From Acuticoccus sp051016205 (GTDB lineage: Bacteria; Pseudomonadota; Alphaproteobacteria; Rhizobiales; Amorphaceae), in assembly GCA_051016205.1 (NCBI GenBank), contig CP136534.1, positions 5,952,001 to 6,016,000 on the forward strand: a stretch of DNA of 64,000 nucleotides. Reading direction: 5' to 3'. The position numbers were made by a program, and so were the translations under genes. The notes under the pieces were generated by a model. The model was not told the origin of the DNA, did no database searches, and saw only the letters and a list, made by a program, of their open reading frames with translations. Shown piece by piece: positions 41,737 to 50,481 of this stretch (the stretch's first letter is position 1; the number at the start of each line of letters is the position of its first letter).

Positions 41737-42721
41737 CGAATGCGGTGCCGACATTGTTTGACTGTGCGCGTTCCCGGGCAAGTGTTGCGATCGCAGTGTC
41801 CTGCACACCCGTCCCTGTGAGGTCGGCGATGGTGATGTCGGTTGCGCCCGTCCGCCCGGACCGTTGACCCGCGGCAAGCTCGCCCAGCTCGGCAAAGGTT
41901 TCGTCGGAGGCGACGAGCCCAACGTCGATGGCACTGCGCAACTCGCCAAGTATGCGTGTCTGAGATTGCTTGTCGGGGACATAAAGGTCGGCCATTTTCA
42001 GGCAGGCCAGGTCGATCTCGTTCTTGTGGGCCTGGTCCGACCCCATGGCCGTGACATGCTGGCCGGCTTTGAGCCAATCGGCCATCACAAGCGGTATGGT
42101 GGACGGGGTCGTCGTCACGATGACGTCGGCAGCGCGCACCGAGGTTTCAAGATCTTCACTGCTGTTCACACGAATGCCTAAGCTTTCGCCAAGCTCCGCT
42201 GCACAATCGGCAGCACGGGCACCGTCGCGCGCCCAGATCTCGGCATGGTCAATGGGGCGCACCAAGGCCAACGCCTGGAGCTGCAACCGTGCCTGCATAC
42301 CAGCGCCGACAATACAGGCGCGCCGGGCATCGGCGCGGGCCATCAGGCGCGCGGCCACAGCGCCAGCTGCCGCAGTACGCACGTCGGTGAGGTAGCCATT
42401 GTCCAGGAGGAGCGCTTCGAGCCCCCCCGTCTGTGCACAGAAGAGAACCATCAACCCAGTCGTACTGGGCAGGCCAAGTTTAGGATTGTCGAAGAAGCCG
42501 GGGCTCATTTTCACGGCAAAGCTTGCAAGGCCTGGCACATATGCCGTTTTGACGTCCACCTCACCATTATGATCTTCAATAGGCATGGACAAGACTGGCG
42601 GCATGACCACCCTGCCTGTCGCCAAAATCTTGAAGGCGTTCTCCACGCACGCCACGGCATCAAGGTCGAGGGGGACGAGATCTCGCAATTGGGATTCATT
42701 GAGGATGCGGATGGTGCCCAT
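41729..42721 (-). CDS. eutC: Ornithine cyclodeaminase family protein (hydroxyectoine utilisation)
   Basis: A 330-residue mu-crystallin/ornithine cyclodeaminase family protein. NAD-binding Rossmann motif CIVGAGMQARLQLQAL, lysine-containing VKMSPGFFDN, and VTAMGSDQAHKNE-type motif. In the eut set it works with EutB in converting hydroxyectoine to ectoine. It sits between eutB and doeA on the minus strand; its stop overlaps the doeA start region. Confidence 0.9.
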   Translation of the reverse strand: MGTIRILNESQLRDLVPLDLDAVACVENAFKILATGRVVMPPVLSMPIEDHNGEVDVKTAYVPGLASFAVKMSPGFFDNPKLGLPSTTGLMVLFCAQTGGLEALLLDNGYLTDVRTAAAGAVAARLMARADARRACIVGAGMQARLQLQALALVRPIDHAEIWARDGARAADCAAELGESLGIRVNSSEDLETSVRAADVIVTTTPSTIPLVMADWLKAGQHVTAMGSDQAHKNEIDLACLKMADLYVPDKQSQTRILGELRSAIDVGLVASDETFAELGELAAGQRSGRTGATDITIADLTGTGVQDTAIATLARERAQSNNVGTAFDA

Positions 42722-42729
42722 GGTCCGAC

Positions 42730-43737
42730 CTATGGCGCGCCGGGTGCGGACACGTCGACGTTCTCACTGTCGATCAGACGCTTGTGCAACGCCATGTCGA
42801 TGTTCCGCCCACTGACGAGGACAATGGTGTGGCCATCGGTGCGGACCTTTCCGGCAAGGAGCGCGGCGATCCCCACACTGCCAGAGCCTTCCGCCACCAC
42901 CTGCTCATGCCAATAGGCGTGGCGGATGGCATCTGCGATCTCTCGCTCAGAGACCAGGACAATGTCATCCACAAGCGCCTGCGTCATCGCAAAGGTGTAG
43001 CGGTTGGAGAGGCCAATGCCACCGCCAAGGGAGTCGGCAAGTGTGGCCAGTTCTTTGACGAAAATGGGTTTTCCTGCCTTCAAGCTTTCGGCCATCGCAG
43101 GCCCCCGCTCCATGGAAACCCCGATGACGCGCGTTGAAGGGTTGGCCGCCTTCATGGCCAAGGCGACGCCGCTGATCAGGCCACCGCCAGACACCGGCAC
43201 AACAACCGTTGTGGTATGAGGCGCGTCCTCCAAGATCTCGATGCCGATGGTGCCCTGTCCTGCGACCACCGCGGGATGATCAAAGGGCGGCACCAAGGTC
43301 ATCCCGTCAGCCACGAGGGTTTTTACTTCGCTTTCCGCCTCATCCTGGGAGTTTCCGACAATGCGGACCTCCGCCAAATGGGCTTTGATGCAATCAATTT
43401 TGTTCTGCGGCACAAGGCTCGACATGCACACGATGCAGCGCACGCCAAGCCGGTGTGCCGCCAGTGCCAAACCACGGCCGTGGTTTCCTGCCGACACACC
43501 CACCACGCCACGACGACGCTCTTCGTCACTCAGCGACAGGATAGCGTTGGTCGCCCCTCGGATCTTGAAACTCCCGGTGATTTGAAAGCATTCCAGCTTT
43601 AGCGACACCGCTCTGCCCACCCGCGCACTGAGGGTCGGAGACGAAACGAGGGGTGTCTTGCACACACGCCCGGCAATCCGCGCACGCGCCGCAAACACAT
43701 CTTGAAGGGTGATGGGCAATGGTGCAGATGCCAACAT
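42730..43737 (-). CDS. eutB: Threonine/serine dehydratase-like PLP enzyme (hydroxyectoine utilisation)
   Basis: A 335-residue fold-type II PLP enzyme. The Schiff-base lysine is K58 in TGSFKIRGA; the phosphate-binding glycine loop is in PVSGGGLISGVALA, with GVSAGNHGRGLALAA. In hydroxyectoine catabolism it is proposed to dehydrate the hydroxylated ring; exact reaction order is not fixed by sequence. Spaced by 3 bases from eutA and 8 bases from eutC. Confidence 0.92.
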   Translation of the reverse strand: MLASAPLPITLQDVFAARARIAGRVCKTPLVSSPTLSARVGRAVSLKLECFQITGSFKIRGATNAILSLSDEERRRGVVGVSAGNHGRGLALAAHRLGVRCIVCMSSLVPQNKIDCIKAHLAEVRIVGNSQDEAESEVKTLVADGMTLVPPFDHPAVVAGQGTIGIEILEDAPHTTTVVVPVSGGGLISGVALAMKAANPSTRVIGVSMERGPAMAESLKAGKPIFVKELATLADSLGGGIGLSNRYTFAMTQALVDDIVLVSEREIADAIRHAYWHEQVVAEGSGSVGIAALLAGKVRTDGHTIVLVSGRNIDMALHKRLIDSENVDVSAPGAP

Positions 43738-43740
43738 TTG

Positions 43741-44517
43741 CTAGTTGGCTCCAAATAGGCGCTGGGTCGCGCCCCACCGCGGCCGCTCGCCGACATGGCG
43801 CAGAACTTCCCATGCCAAGGCCTGGTTGGAGGTCACCACAGGTCTGTTCAACGCGGTCTCCAGCGCCTCTACACATGGGACGGCCCTCAACGCCGTACAG
43901 GAGATGAACAGCGCGTCCGCGGATGGGTTACATGCGGCCAGGCCTGCCTCCATGATGGTGTGCTCGCTGATGCGCGCCATGTCTCTGTCATCGGCAAGGC
44001 CGAGGTGTGCGATAGAAGCGACCTCTGTACCAAGAGAGCGAAAGTATTGGCCCATTTCTTGTGCAACATCGTCTGTATAGGGACTCAAAATACTGATACG
44101 CCGCACGCCGAGCGCTTGAAAACCCTGCGCCGCCGCCGCACCCGGGGTCACGCAGACCGCGCCTGGCTTTGCCTTTGTCAGGTGATGCGCCACCGTGTCG
44201 TGGCCGAGGACTGCCGACGCGGCGGTGCATGCATAAACGGCCACGTCGACCGGGTCCTCAGGGAGGATGGCGGCGGCGGCCGCCGTGATACGCGGACCCG
44301 TGGCCAGAAGGCTTTCTCGGGTGGTGGGGTTTTGAAAGGTGATCCTGTTGACATAGACGCCAATATGGGCGGGGTCGCAGTAGCGGGCAAAGTCCCGCTC
44401 GACGGTGTGATCGGTGGACAGGGCGACGAGCGCCACGCGCTTGGCGACGGCTCTGTCGTCAAGCCTCACGCGCACCTGCGCGGCAAGGTCGACACGGGCG
44501 GCATCCACTACGCTCAC
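43741..44517 (-). CDS. eutA: Asp/Glu racemase-like protein (hydroxyectoine utilisation)
   Basis: A 258-residue protein of the aspartate/glutamate racemase / arylmalonate decarboxylase superfamily. Two cysteines at expected positions: AVYACTAASAVLG and LFISCTALRAVP. In known eut operons it is the racemase-like first step acting on hydroxyectoine. The GTG at 44517 follows GGAG with 7 bases spacing; a second GTG at 44508 is possible. Downstream of ehuA by 38 bases. Confidence 0.9.
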   Translation of the reverse strand: MSVVDAARVDLAAQVRVRLDDRAVAKRVALVALSTDHTVERDFARYCDPAHIGVYVNRITFQNPTTRESLLATGPRITAAAAAILPEDPVDVAVYACTAASAVLGHDTVAHHLTKAKPGAVCVTPGAAAAQGFQALGVRRISILSPYTDDVAQEMGQYFRSLGTEVASIAHLGLADDRDMARISEHTIMEAGLAACNPSADALFISCTALRAVPCVEALETALNRPVVTSNQALAWEVLRHVGERPRWGATQRLFGAN

Positions 44518-44555
44518 CTTTTCGCTCCGCTGACGCGCGCTGTCTTCATGACCAC

Positions 44556-45347
44556 CTACACGGCCTCACGCACCGCGCTCAAAAATTGTTGCGTTCGCTC
44601 TTTTTGCGGGTTGGAGAAGAGTTTGTCAGGCGGGCCCTGCTCTTCTATTCGGCCGCCATAGAAGAAACAGACCCTATCCGAGATGTCCCTTGCGAAGCCC
44701 ATTTGGTGGGTGACCATCAGCATGGTGAGGTTGTGCTCCACCACAAGCGTGCGGATGACGTTGGTGACCTCACCTATGACTTCCGGGTCAAGGGCCGATG
44801 TGACCTCATCGAACAGCATGACTTTGGGGCGCATGGCAAGGGCGCGTGCGATGGCCACCCGTTGTTGCTGCCCGCCGGAGAGTTGCGCCGGATAGTGGTC
44901 GAATTTGTCCGATAGGCCAACGAGATCGAGGAGTTCGCTGGCGCGCGCCTTCGCGTCAGCCGTCTTCATGCCAAGGGAGAAGACGGGGCCTTCCATGCAG
45001 TTTTGCAGGGCCGTCATATGTGGAAAGAGGTTAAAGTGTTGAAAGCACATACCAATCTGGCTACGCATTTGGCGCAGGTGGGCTTTGTTGGCGGGGATCA
45101 ACCTGCCGCCCTTATTCATGTGTGTCAGCGGCGCGCCGTCCACAGAGATGATGCCGCCGTCGATGGACTCTAGCGTCATCAGCACGCGCAGCACCGTGGT
45201 TTTGCCTGAGCCTGACGGCCCGATGATGGACACCATCTCCCCAGGCGCAACGCTGAGATCGAGATTGTCGAGAACGGTGAGCGGCCCGTAACGCTTCGTC
45301 ACGCCCTCGAAGCGAACCATTGGCGTGGTCGTCGACGGCGCCGTCAC
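44556..45347 (-). CDS. ehuA: Ectoine/hydroxyectoine ABC transporter ATP-binding protein
   Basis: About 263 residues of the polar amino acid ATPase family (HisP/GlnQ type). Walker A GPSGSGKTT, signature LSGGQQQRVAIARA, Walker B VMLFDEVTSALDP and MVTHQMGFARDI. The insertion with PLTHMNKGGRLIPANKAHLRQ is characteristic of EhuA. Start GTG 45347 has AGAGGG upstream; the frame is open to 45416 but without a better site. It is on the opposite strand from ehuBCD and heads the eut/doe transcript. Confidence 0.92.
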   Translation of the reverse strand: MTAPSTTTPMVRFEGVTKRYGPLTVLDNLDLSVAPGEMVSIIGPSGSGKTTVLRVLMTLESIDGGIISVDGAPLTHMNKGGRLIPANKAHLRQMRSQIGMCFQHFNLFPHMTALQNCMEGPVFSLGMKTADAKARASELLDLVGLSDKFDHYPAQLSGGQQQRVAIARALAMRPKVMLFDEVTSALDPEVIGEVTNVIRTLVVEHNLTMLMVTHQMGFARDISDRVCFFYGGRIEEQGPPDKLFSNPQKERTQQFLSAVREAV

Positions 45348-45634
45348 TCGCGTGGCCCTCTTGGCGCGACAGCCCCTCGCCCCGGCCTGGTCACCGTCAA
45401 CACGCGCGCCGGTCAATCAAGGGCGTTCGGGTCACTGTTTTCCTCTCCCTCAGTGGCAAGGTCACATCAGTCGTGTACATCTTACTCGCATTTCCGCCCA
45501 GCGCGACGGAAAAATGCCCGTATTTTCGTCAATTTTATCTGAGATGTATTTTTCACTAGATTTCTTGCGCATTCAGTCGCATCCTTTGTCCCCGGTCATA
45601 CCGAAGATTTTGGTAGAAAAAGGGGGCTCGTGCC
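45348..45634. promoter_or_regulatory. Divergent promoter region between ehuA and ehuB
   Basis: 287 bases, AT-richer than the genes. An imperfect inverted repeat GCATTTCCG (45488-45496) / CGGAAAAATGC (45507-45517) lies near the middle and is a candidate operator for the GntR-type regulator encoded after ehuD. The -35/-10 elements could not be fixed. An AGGGGG site precedes ehuB. Confidence 0.4.
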
Positions 45635-46519
45635 ATGAACAAGCTCATGAAGAGTGTGATGGCGCTCGCGGTAGCGGCAGTTGGCGCATCGGTGTCGGTT
45701 CCGGTCAAGTCGGAAACATCTCTCATCGACAAGTACAAGGAGGAGGGGATCCGTGTGGGGATCGCTGGTTATGCCCCCTACGGCTACAAGCAAGCCGATG
45801 GGACTTTCACCGGCGAGCAGGTTGAGGTGGTGCAGCATGTGCTATCGGAAATGGGCATCACGGACATTGAGTACATCGCCATGGACTTTGGCGCGCTGAT
45901 CCCTTCCCTTGTGGCCGGTCGCATCGATTTGTCGGCAGCGGGCATGTATATCCGGCCCGAACGGTGTGAGCAGGTGTTGTTTGCCGAACCCACGTTCGGC
46001 CAAGGTGCGGCCTATGTGGTCAAGGCCGGCAACCCCAAGGGTTTGAAGACCTTCAAAGACATCGCCAGTACTGATGGCGCCGTACTTGCCGTTCTGGCTG
46101 GCGGCACCGAAGAAGATCTTGCCAAGCGCGATGGTGTTCCAGATGAGAAGCTTCTGAAGGTGTCAGACAAGGCGGCTGGGATTTCCGCAGTGATGTCTGG
46201 CCGGGCCGATGGTTTTGCGTTGTCCGCGTTTGCCATCGCCGACATTGTGCGCACCGCCGGTGAGTTGATTGGCGTGGAAAGTTCAGGCTCCATCACCGAG
46301 ATTGCCGGCGAAACCTATAAAGGTCACGGCGCCATTTCCTTCCCCAAAGGAACGGGGGATGCATTGGCAGCCAACACGGCCTTCCGCGATGCGTTCAACG
46401 GGATCCAGAAAGACTACATTGAAAGCGGCCAGTACGGCGAAATGGCGGCCGCCTGGGGCTTTACCCCCGCCGATGGACCGGCGTTCGACATGGACACCCT
46501 TTGCGCCGGTGGTCTGTAG
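45635..46519 (+). CDS. ehuB: Ectoine/hydroxyectoine-binding periplasmic protein
   Basis: A 294-residue family 3 solute-binding protein. Sec signal about residues 1-27 (MNKLMKSVMALAVAAVGASV). The mature N-terminus IRVGIAGYAPYGYKQADG has the aromatic residues expected for caging ectoine, then IAMDFGALIPSLVAGRIDL. The C-terminal DMDTLCAGGL contains a cysteine. First gene of ehuBCD and the regulator; a strong hairpin follows it. Confidence 0.92.
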   Translation: MNKLMKSVMALAVAAVGASVSVPVKSETSLIDKYKEEGIRVGIAGYAPYGYKQADGTFTGEQVEVVQHVLSEMGITDIEYIAMDFGALIPSLVAGRIDLSAAGMYIRPERCEQVLFAEPTFGQGAAYVVKAGNPKGLKTFKDIASTDGAVLAVLAGGTEEDLAKRDGVPDEKLLKVSDKAAGISAVMSGRADGFALSAFAIADIVRTAGELIGVESSGSITEIAGETYKGHGAISFPKGTGDALAANTAFRDAFNGIQKDYIESGQYGEMAAAWGFTPADGPAFDMDTLCAGGL

Positions 46520-46533
46520 CGCGCAACATGGTA

Positions 46534-46560
46534 CCGGCGGGGTCGTTCCGCCCCTGCCGG
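46534..46560 (+). terminator. Stem-loop between ehuB and ehuC
   Basis: CCGGCGGGG (46534-46542) pairs with CCCCTGCCGG (46551-46560) with one bulged T. There is no following U-tract. This is typical of hairpins downstream of binding-protein genes that protect the mRNA so that binding protein is made in excess of permease. Confidence 0.6.
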
Positions 46561-46584
46561 GGGAGGACGTAAGGGGGCACGAGC

Positions 46585-47313
46585 ATGTCGATCCGCGCGC
46601 TGTCGATCACCCTTGCGATCACGCTGATCTTGGGGACGATCTACTTTGCACGTTCCCCCTTCACCGACAGCGCCGGCGTGTTCTTGGATGCGGCATTCAC
46701 CACCCTCAAAATCTTGTTTGTGTCGGCGATCCTCACGACGGTGATCGCCTTTGCCGCTGGCCTCGGGCGGATGTCGTCCATCCGCCTCATTCGCTGGTTC
46801 TGCCTTGGCTACATTGAAATCTTCCGCGGAACGTCGGCACTCGTCCAACTTTTCTGGCTGTTTTATGTGCTGCCCCTCTTCGGGCCCACAATTGATCCCT
46901 TCACTGCCGGCGTCTTGGCGCTGTCATTGAATGTGGGGTCGTACGCGGCGATTGTGGTGGAGGCATCCATCCGTGCAGTGCCGAAAAGCCAGATCGAGGC
47001 ATCCATTGCCCTCAACATGAGTGGTTTCAATAGGATGCGCCGTGTGGTCTTGCCTCAGGCGATCCGCATCATGATCCCGCCGTTCGGCAATCTAGCCATC
47101 CAGCTGTTCAAACTGACGGCGTTGGTGTCCTTTATCGGAATTTCCGATCTGACCTACACCGCCTACCAGTTGAACCAGACCACGTACTTGACGGTACAAG
47201 TCTTCACCATTGTCTTGTTCATGTACTTTGCGATGGGACTTGCCATCACCATTGGCATGCGTTTGCTGGAACGCCACTACGGCCGCGGCTACGCCACGGT
47301 GGGGACCGCATGA
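46585..47313 (+). CDS. ehuC: Ectoine/hydroxyectoine ABC transporter permease
   Basis: A 242-residue His/Glu/Gln/Arg-family inner-membrane permease with about five helices. The cytoplasmic EAA loop reads EASIALNMSGFNRMRRVVLPQAIRI, split around the conserved glycine, and contacts EhuA. The N-terminal IYFARSPFTDSAGVFLDAAF is short. Its stop overlaps the ehuD start (ATGA). Confidence 0.93.
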   Translation: MSIRALSITLAITLILGTIYFARSPFTDSAGVFLDAAFTTLKILFVSAILTTVIAFAAGLGRMSSIRLIRWFCLGYIEIFRGTSALVQLFWLFYVLPLFGPTIDPFTAGVLALSLNVGSYAAIVVEASIRAVPKSQIEASIALNMSGFNRMRRVVLPQAIRIMIPPFGNLAIQLFKLTALVSFIGISDLTYTAYQLNQTTYLTVQVFTIVLFMYFAMGLAITIGMRLLERHYGRGYATVGTA

Positions 47314-47984
47314 TTTGGGATTGGGGCTATGCCATTGAAATCCTGCCGTTGATGGCCCGGGCCTCGCTTGTCACGCTGCAGATCACGGTGTTGGGGTTTG
47401 CGGTCGCTGCGGTGCTGGGTCTGGTGTGGGCCATCATCGGCCTCCTCGAAGTGCCAGGCCTGTCATTCGCGGTCCGGCTTGGCATCGAATTTGTCCGCAG
47501 CACACCGCTTTTGATTCAACTCTTTGCCGTCTACTACTTCTTACCGAGCTTCGGCATCTTCCTACCTGCGTTCTTGACGGGTGTCTTGGTCCTGGGAGTC
47601 CACTACTCGGCCTATTGTTCTGAGGTTTACCGGGCCGGGTTTGCGCAGGTGCCGAAAGGGCAGTGGGAGGCGTCGACCGCACTCAACCTCAGTGTGGGGC
47701 GCACCCTGCGCAGGGTCATCCTGCCTCAAGCGGTGCCGCCGGTGATCCTTCCGCTGGGCAACTACTTCGTCACCATGTTCAAGGAAACGCCGGTCCTTTT
47801 GGCGATCACCATCATCGAACTTGTGGCGACCGCCCGGATTATCGGCAATGATACGTTCCGCTATACCGAACCGATCACACTCGCCGGTTTGTTTTTTTTG
47901 ATTCTCAGTCTTTTGGCGGCGAGCGTCGTGCGCCTCCTTGACGCGAAGTTCTCCTTGCAGAACAGGATCAAGCCGCAAGCATAG
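47310..47984 (+). CDS. ehuD: Ectoine/hydroxyectoine ABC transporter permease
   Basis: A 224-residue second permease of the same family. EAA loop region WEASTALNLSVGRTLRRVILPQ and the N-terminal ILPLMARASLVTLQITVLGF are typical. Forms a heterodimer with EhuC. The GntR regulator starts 23 bases downstream. Confidence 0.93.
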   Translation: MIWDWGYAIEILPLMARASLVTLQITVLGFAVAAVLGLVWAIIGLLEVPGLSFAVRLGIEFVRSTPLLIQLFAVYYFLPSFGIFLPAFLTGVLVLGVHYSAYCSEVYRAGFAQVPKGQWEASTALNLSVGRTLRRVILPQAVPPVILPLGNYFVTMFKETPVLLAITIIELVATARIIGNDTFRYTEPITLAGLFFLILSLLAASVVRLLDAKFSLQNRIKPQA

Positions 47985-48007
47985 GGCGCGCGATAGGAGC
48001 AGTTTGA

Positions 48008-48715
48008 ATGGCCCAATCAGAACAGGCCAAGGGGATGAGCGCGGCGGGCGTGCGCTCCACGCTCATCCATGAAGAACTGCGCCGCCGCATTTTGACAATC
48101 CGCTATCCGCCAGAAGCCGTGTTGCGGGAAGAGGAGTTGTCGCGGGAGTTTGCCGTCAGTCGAACCCCCATCCGCCGCGTTCTCTCCAAGCTGGAGCAGG
48201 AGGGGCTTCTCCTGGTCAAACATGGTGTCGGCAATATCGTCGCCCCTATCGATCCTGAACGGTTGGCAGAAGTCTATGCCGTCCGCATGATCCTTGCGCA
48301 GAACGTTGGTCGTTTTCTGCGCCGTCCGTTCCCAGATGACATCGTGGCGCACCTGTGCGATTGCCGCGAAGCCTTCAAGTCTTTGGCACCGGGCGATGTG
48401 GGCGGCTTCGGTGAAACCGATATTCGCTACTATATGGGCCTCACTGACCTCATCGAGAATCGCAGCCTGAAAGACTTGATGCGTGAGCTGTTCTTTCAGA
48501 CGGCCCGGCTGTGGTTGCTGTCGCTGCCGGCCCTTCCCTGGCACCCGACCATCACCGCGGTCGCCGACGAACTGGATGACTTGGTGGGCCTCATTCGATC
48601 GGACGACCCTGAGGGCCTTGCGCTCATGATGCGCCATCACGTTTTCATGGCCCGCCGGCGGGTTTTCTCAGGCCTCGATATTGGGCTGCGCGAAGACGGC
48701 GGTCTTTCGATCTAA
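48008..48715 (+). CDS. GntR/FadR (FCD) family transcriptional regulator
   Basis: About 235 residues. N-terminal winged helix with ILTIRYPPEAVLREEELSRE and the recognition part FAVSRTPIRRVLSKL, then a helical FCD ligand domain. Encoded at the end of ehuBCD, so it probably controls ectoine uptake and breakdown. The best known ectoine regulator, EnuR, is a MocR-type fusion with an aminotransferase domain; this one has no such domain and belongs to a different subgroup. Confidence 0.9.
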   Translation: MAQSEQAKGMSAAGVRSTLIHEELRRRILTIRYPPEAVLREEELSREFAVSRTPIRRVLSKLEQEGLLLVKHGVGNIVAPIDPERLAEVYAVRMILAQNVGRFLRRPFPDDIVAHLCDCREAFKSLAPGDVGGFGETDIRYYMGLTDLIENRSLKDLMRELFFQTARLWLLSLPALPWHPTITAVADELDDLVGLIRSDDPEGLALMMRHHVFMARRRVFSGLDIGLREDGGLSI

Positions 48716-48719
48716 CATG

Positions 48720-48733
48720 GTTCTGCGCAGAAC
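48720..48733. terminator. Palindromic hairpin downstream of the GntR gene
   Basis: GTTCTGCGCAGAAC is a perfect 14-base palindrome, 5 bases after the GntR stop codon. There is no U-tract, so it may be a processing or factor-dependent termination site between the convergent GntR and the BCCT/microprotein genes. Confidence 0.4.
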
Positions 48734-48881
48734 AACCCGGCTTAGAGTCAAATCATTGGAACTCCTCGTCCAGTCCCATGAAGACCGAGGATACGGCGGT
48801 TTGCCTAATGATCACTTGAAAACAACCACACGTCACCGATCCTGGGACGAAGCTTGCCTGCGGTGGTCGAAGGTGTTCCGC

Positions 48882-48986
48882 TTAATGGCGATCTGGGAGG
48901 CGGCGGAGGAGGAGCCAAACCATCGCGCCAATGAAGGCGAAGGTGATGAGGTTCGACACCGTGTCGACGAGTTCACCCACCAACAT
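48882..48986 (-). CDS. 34-residue membrane microprotein downstream of the BCCT transporter
   Basis: ATG at 48986 lies 5 bases after a GGAGAGA ribosome site, within the end of the BCCT gene, and the frame ends TAA at 48882. The predicted product, MLVGELVDTVSNLITFAFIG then AMVWLLLRRLPDRH, is one hydrophobic helix of about 22 residues with a basic C-terminus. Placement resembles small auxiliary subunits of secondary transporters such as MetS of the MetPS system, but no homologue is known to me for BCCT. Confidence 0.6.
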   Translation of the reverse strand: MLVGELVDTVSNLITFAFIGAMVWLLLRRLPDRH

Positions 48987-50481
48987 CAATTCTCTCCTTC
49001 CCCTCCTCACGCAGCCCGCGGACAAGGCACACACACAACAGGACGCTGACGAACACGAACGGCAGTGCGCCGATGGCAATCAACTTCTTTACTGCCTCAA
49101 TGGAGCCCGACAACACCATCGCCGCGCCCACAGCCCCCAGAAGAACACCCCAGATCAGGCGGATGCGTCGGCTGGGGTTCGGATTGCCGCCGGTGGAGAA
49201 GGTGCCGAGCACAAAGGCCGCGCTCACCACGCTGGTCACGATGAACAAGAACGCCGCCACGAGGGTCGCAAGGGTGGTGATGATTGTCAGCGGCAAACGC
49301 TCAAGGAGCGCGAACGTAAGGCGCTCCACATTGGTGGCGGTCAGCGCAAGAAGGTCGCCATTGCCCTCCAGCGCATCGAAAAGGCCGATCCCCCCGAAGG
49401 CGCCGAACCATAGGACCGAAAAAAGCGTCGGCCCGACCAACACGCCGAACACAAACTCGCGGATGGTGCGGCCCCGCGAAATCCGCGCCACGAACACGCC
49501 CACGAACGGCCCCCATGCGATCCACCACACCATGTAGGTGAGCGTCCAATCCCGGAACCAGGCGCCGATGGCATCGTCAAAGAAGTTGAGCGTCTGGAAA
49601 CCGCGTGGGATGGCGACGGTCACGTACTCGCCAAAGCTGGAGATGACCGCGTTCAGCAAATACTCGGTGGGACCCAACACGACGATGTAAGCGACAAGGG
49701 CAATGGCGATCATCATCGCGGCGTTGGAGAGGCGCGCCATGCCGCTCCCCAAATCCACAAGCAGTGGCGGCAGGTAGGCGGCAACCATCACCGCGAAAAC
49801 CATCGCCACCAACCAGGAGGCGGCCTTGGTGCCGCCGAGCATCACATCAATCCCGTCGGCCACCTGGAAAACGCCCATGGCGATGGATCCGCCGACGCCG
49901 ATGGCAATGGCAACGATCGCCATCAAATCGCACAGCCAGCCCACAACGCGCGCCCACGCCTCACCCGGAAACAGGTGCTTGACGGGCGCGCTTACCAGCA
50001 TCGGCGTGCCCCGCCTGAACGTGAAGTAGGCAATGGTGAGCGCCGTGGCGCCATAGATGCCCCAGGCGTGAATCCCCCAGTGGAAGTTGGTCGCCAGAAG
50101 CGCCTGATAGGCCGCCACAGGATCAGGCATGAACTCTTTGGCGAAACGATAGTGAGTCAGCGGTTCGGCCACCGCCCAGAACAATAGGCCCACCCCCATG
50201 CCGGCGGCAAACAACATGGCAATCCAGGAGGGCGTCGAAAACTCCGGCCGGTCATCGTCAGCGCCAAGTCGGATCTTCCCATAGGGCGAGAGGGCCAGCG
50301 CGATACACAAGATCAACATACCCGAGACCGTCAGCATCACGAACCAGCCACGGCTCTTGAAGTATTGATCGACAGCGACCGACGCGACGGTCACGATCCC
50401 ATCGGGATCGACCACGCCCCACACCGCTATGACGGAGATGAGAGCGAGGGAGACAGCGAGGAGGAGGCGCGATCCAGACAC
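48973..50481 (-). CDS. BCCT-family betaine/choline/carnitine/ectoine-type transporter
   Basis: A 502-residue, twelve-helix Na+- or H+-coupled transporter. The family aromatic box is visible in TYMVWWIAWGPFVGVFVARISRG, as are MGVGLLFWAVAEPLTHY and FHWGIHAWGIYG. Substrate range (betaine, choline, DMSP or ectoine) cannot be fixed; the adjacent ectoine cluster makes a compatible solute likely. The frame starts with GTG at 50481, and no strong ribosome site is seen there. Converges with the ectoine regulator; overlaps the 34-residue protein gene. Confidence 0.9.
   Translation of the reverse strand: MSGSRLLLAVSLALISVIAVWGVVDPDGIVTVASVAVDQYFKSRGWFVMLTVSGMLILCIALALSPYGKIRLGADDDRPEFSTPSWIAMLFAAGMGVGLLFWAVAEPLTHYRFAKEFMPDPVAAYQALLATNFHWGIHAWGIYGATALTIAYFTFRRGTPMLVSAPVKHLFPGEAWARVVGWLCDLMAIVAIAIGVGGSIAMGVFQVADGIDVMLGGTKAASWLVAMVFAVMVAAYLPPLLVDLGSGMARLSNAAMMIAIALVAYIVVLGPTEYLLNAVISSFGEYVTVAIPRGFQTLNFFDDAIGAWFRDWTLTYMVWWIAWGPFVGVFVARISRGRTIREFVFGVLVGPTLFSVLWFGAFGGIGLFDALEGNGDLLALTATNVERLTFALLERLPLTIITTLATLVAAFLFIVTSVVSAAFVLGTFSTGGNPNPSRRIRLIWGVLLGAVGAAMVLSGSIEAVKKLIAIGALPFVFVSVLLCVCLVRGLREEGKERIDVGG

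Noticed and set aside
41754..41982. 76-residue N-terminal extension of DoeA
   Set aside because: It lies within eutC in another frame and is Ser/Pro-rich; ectoine hydrolases begin close to the FSLEEY motif.
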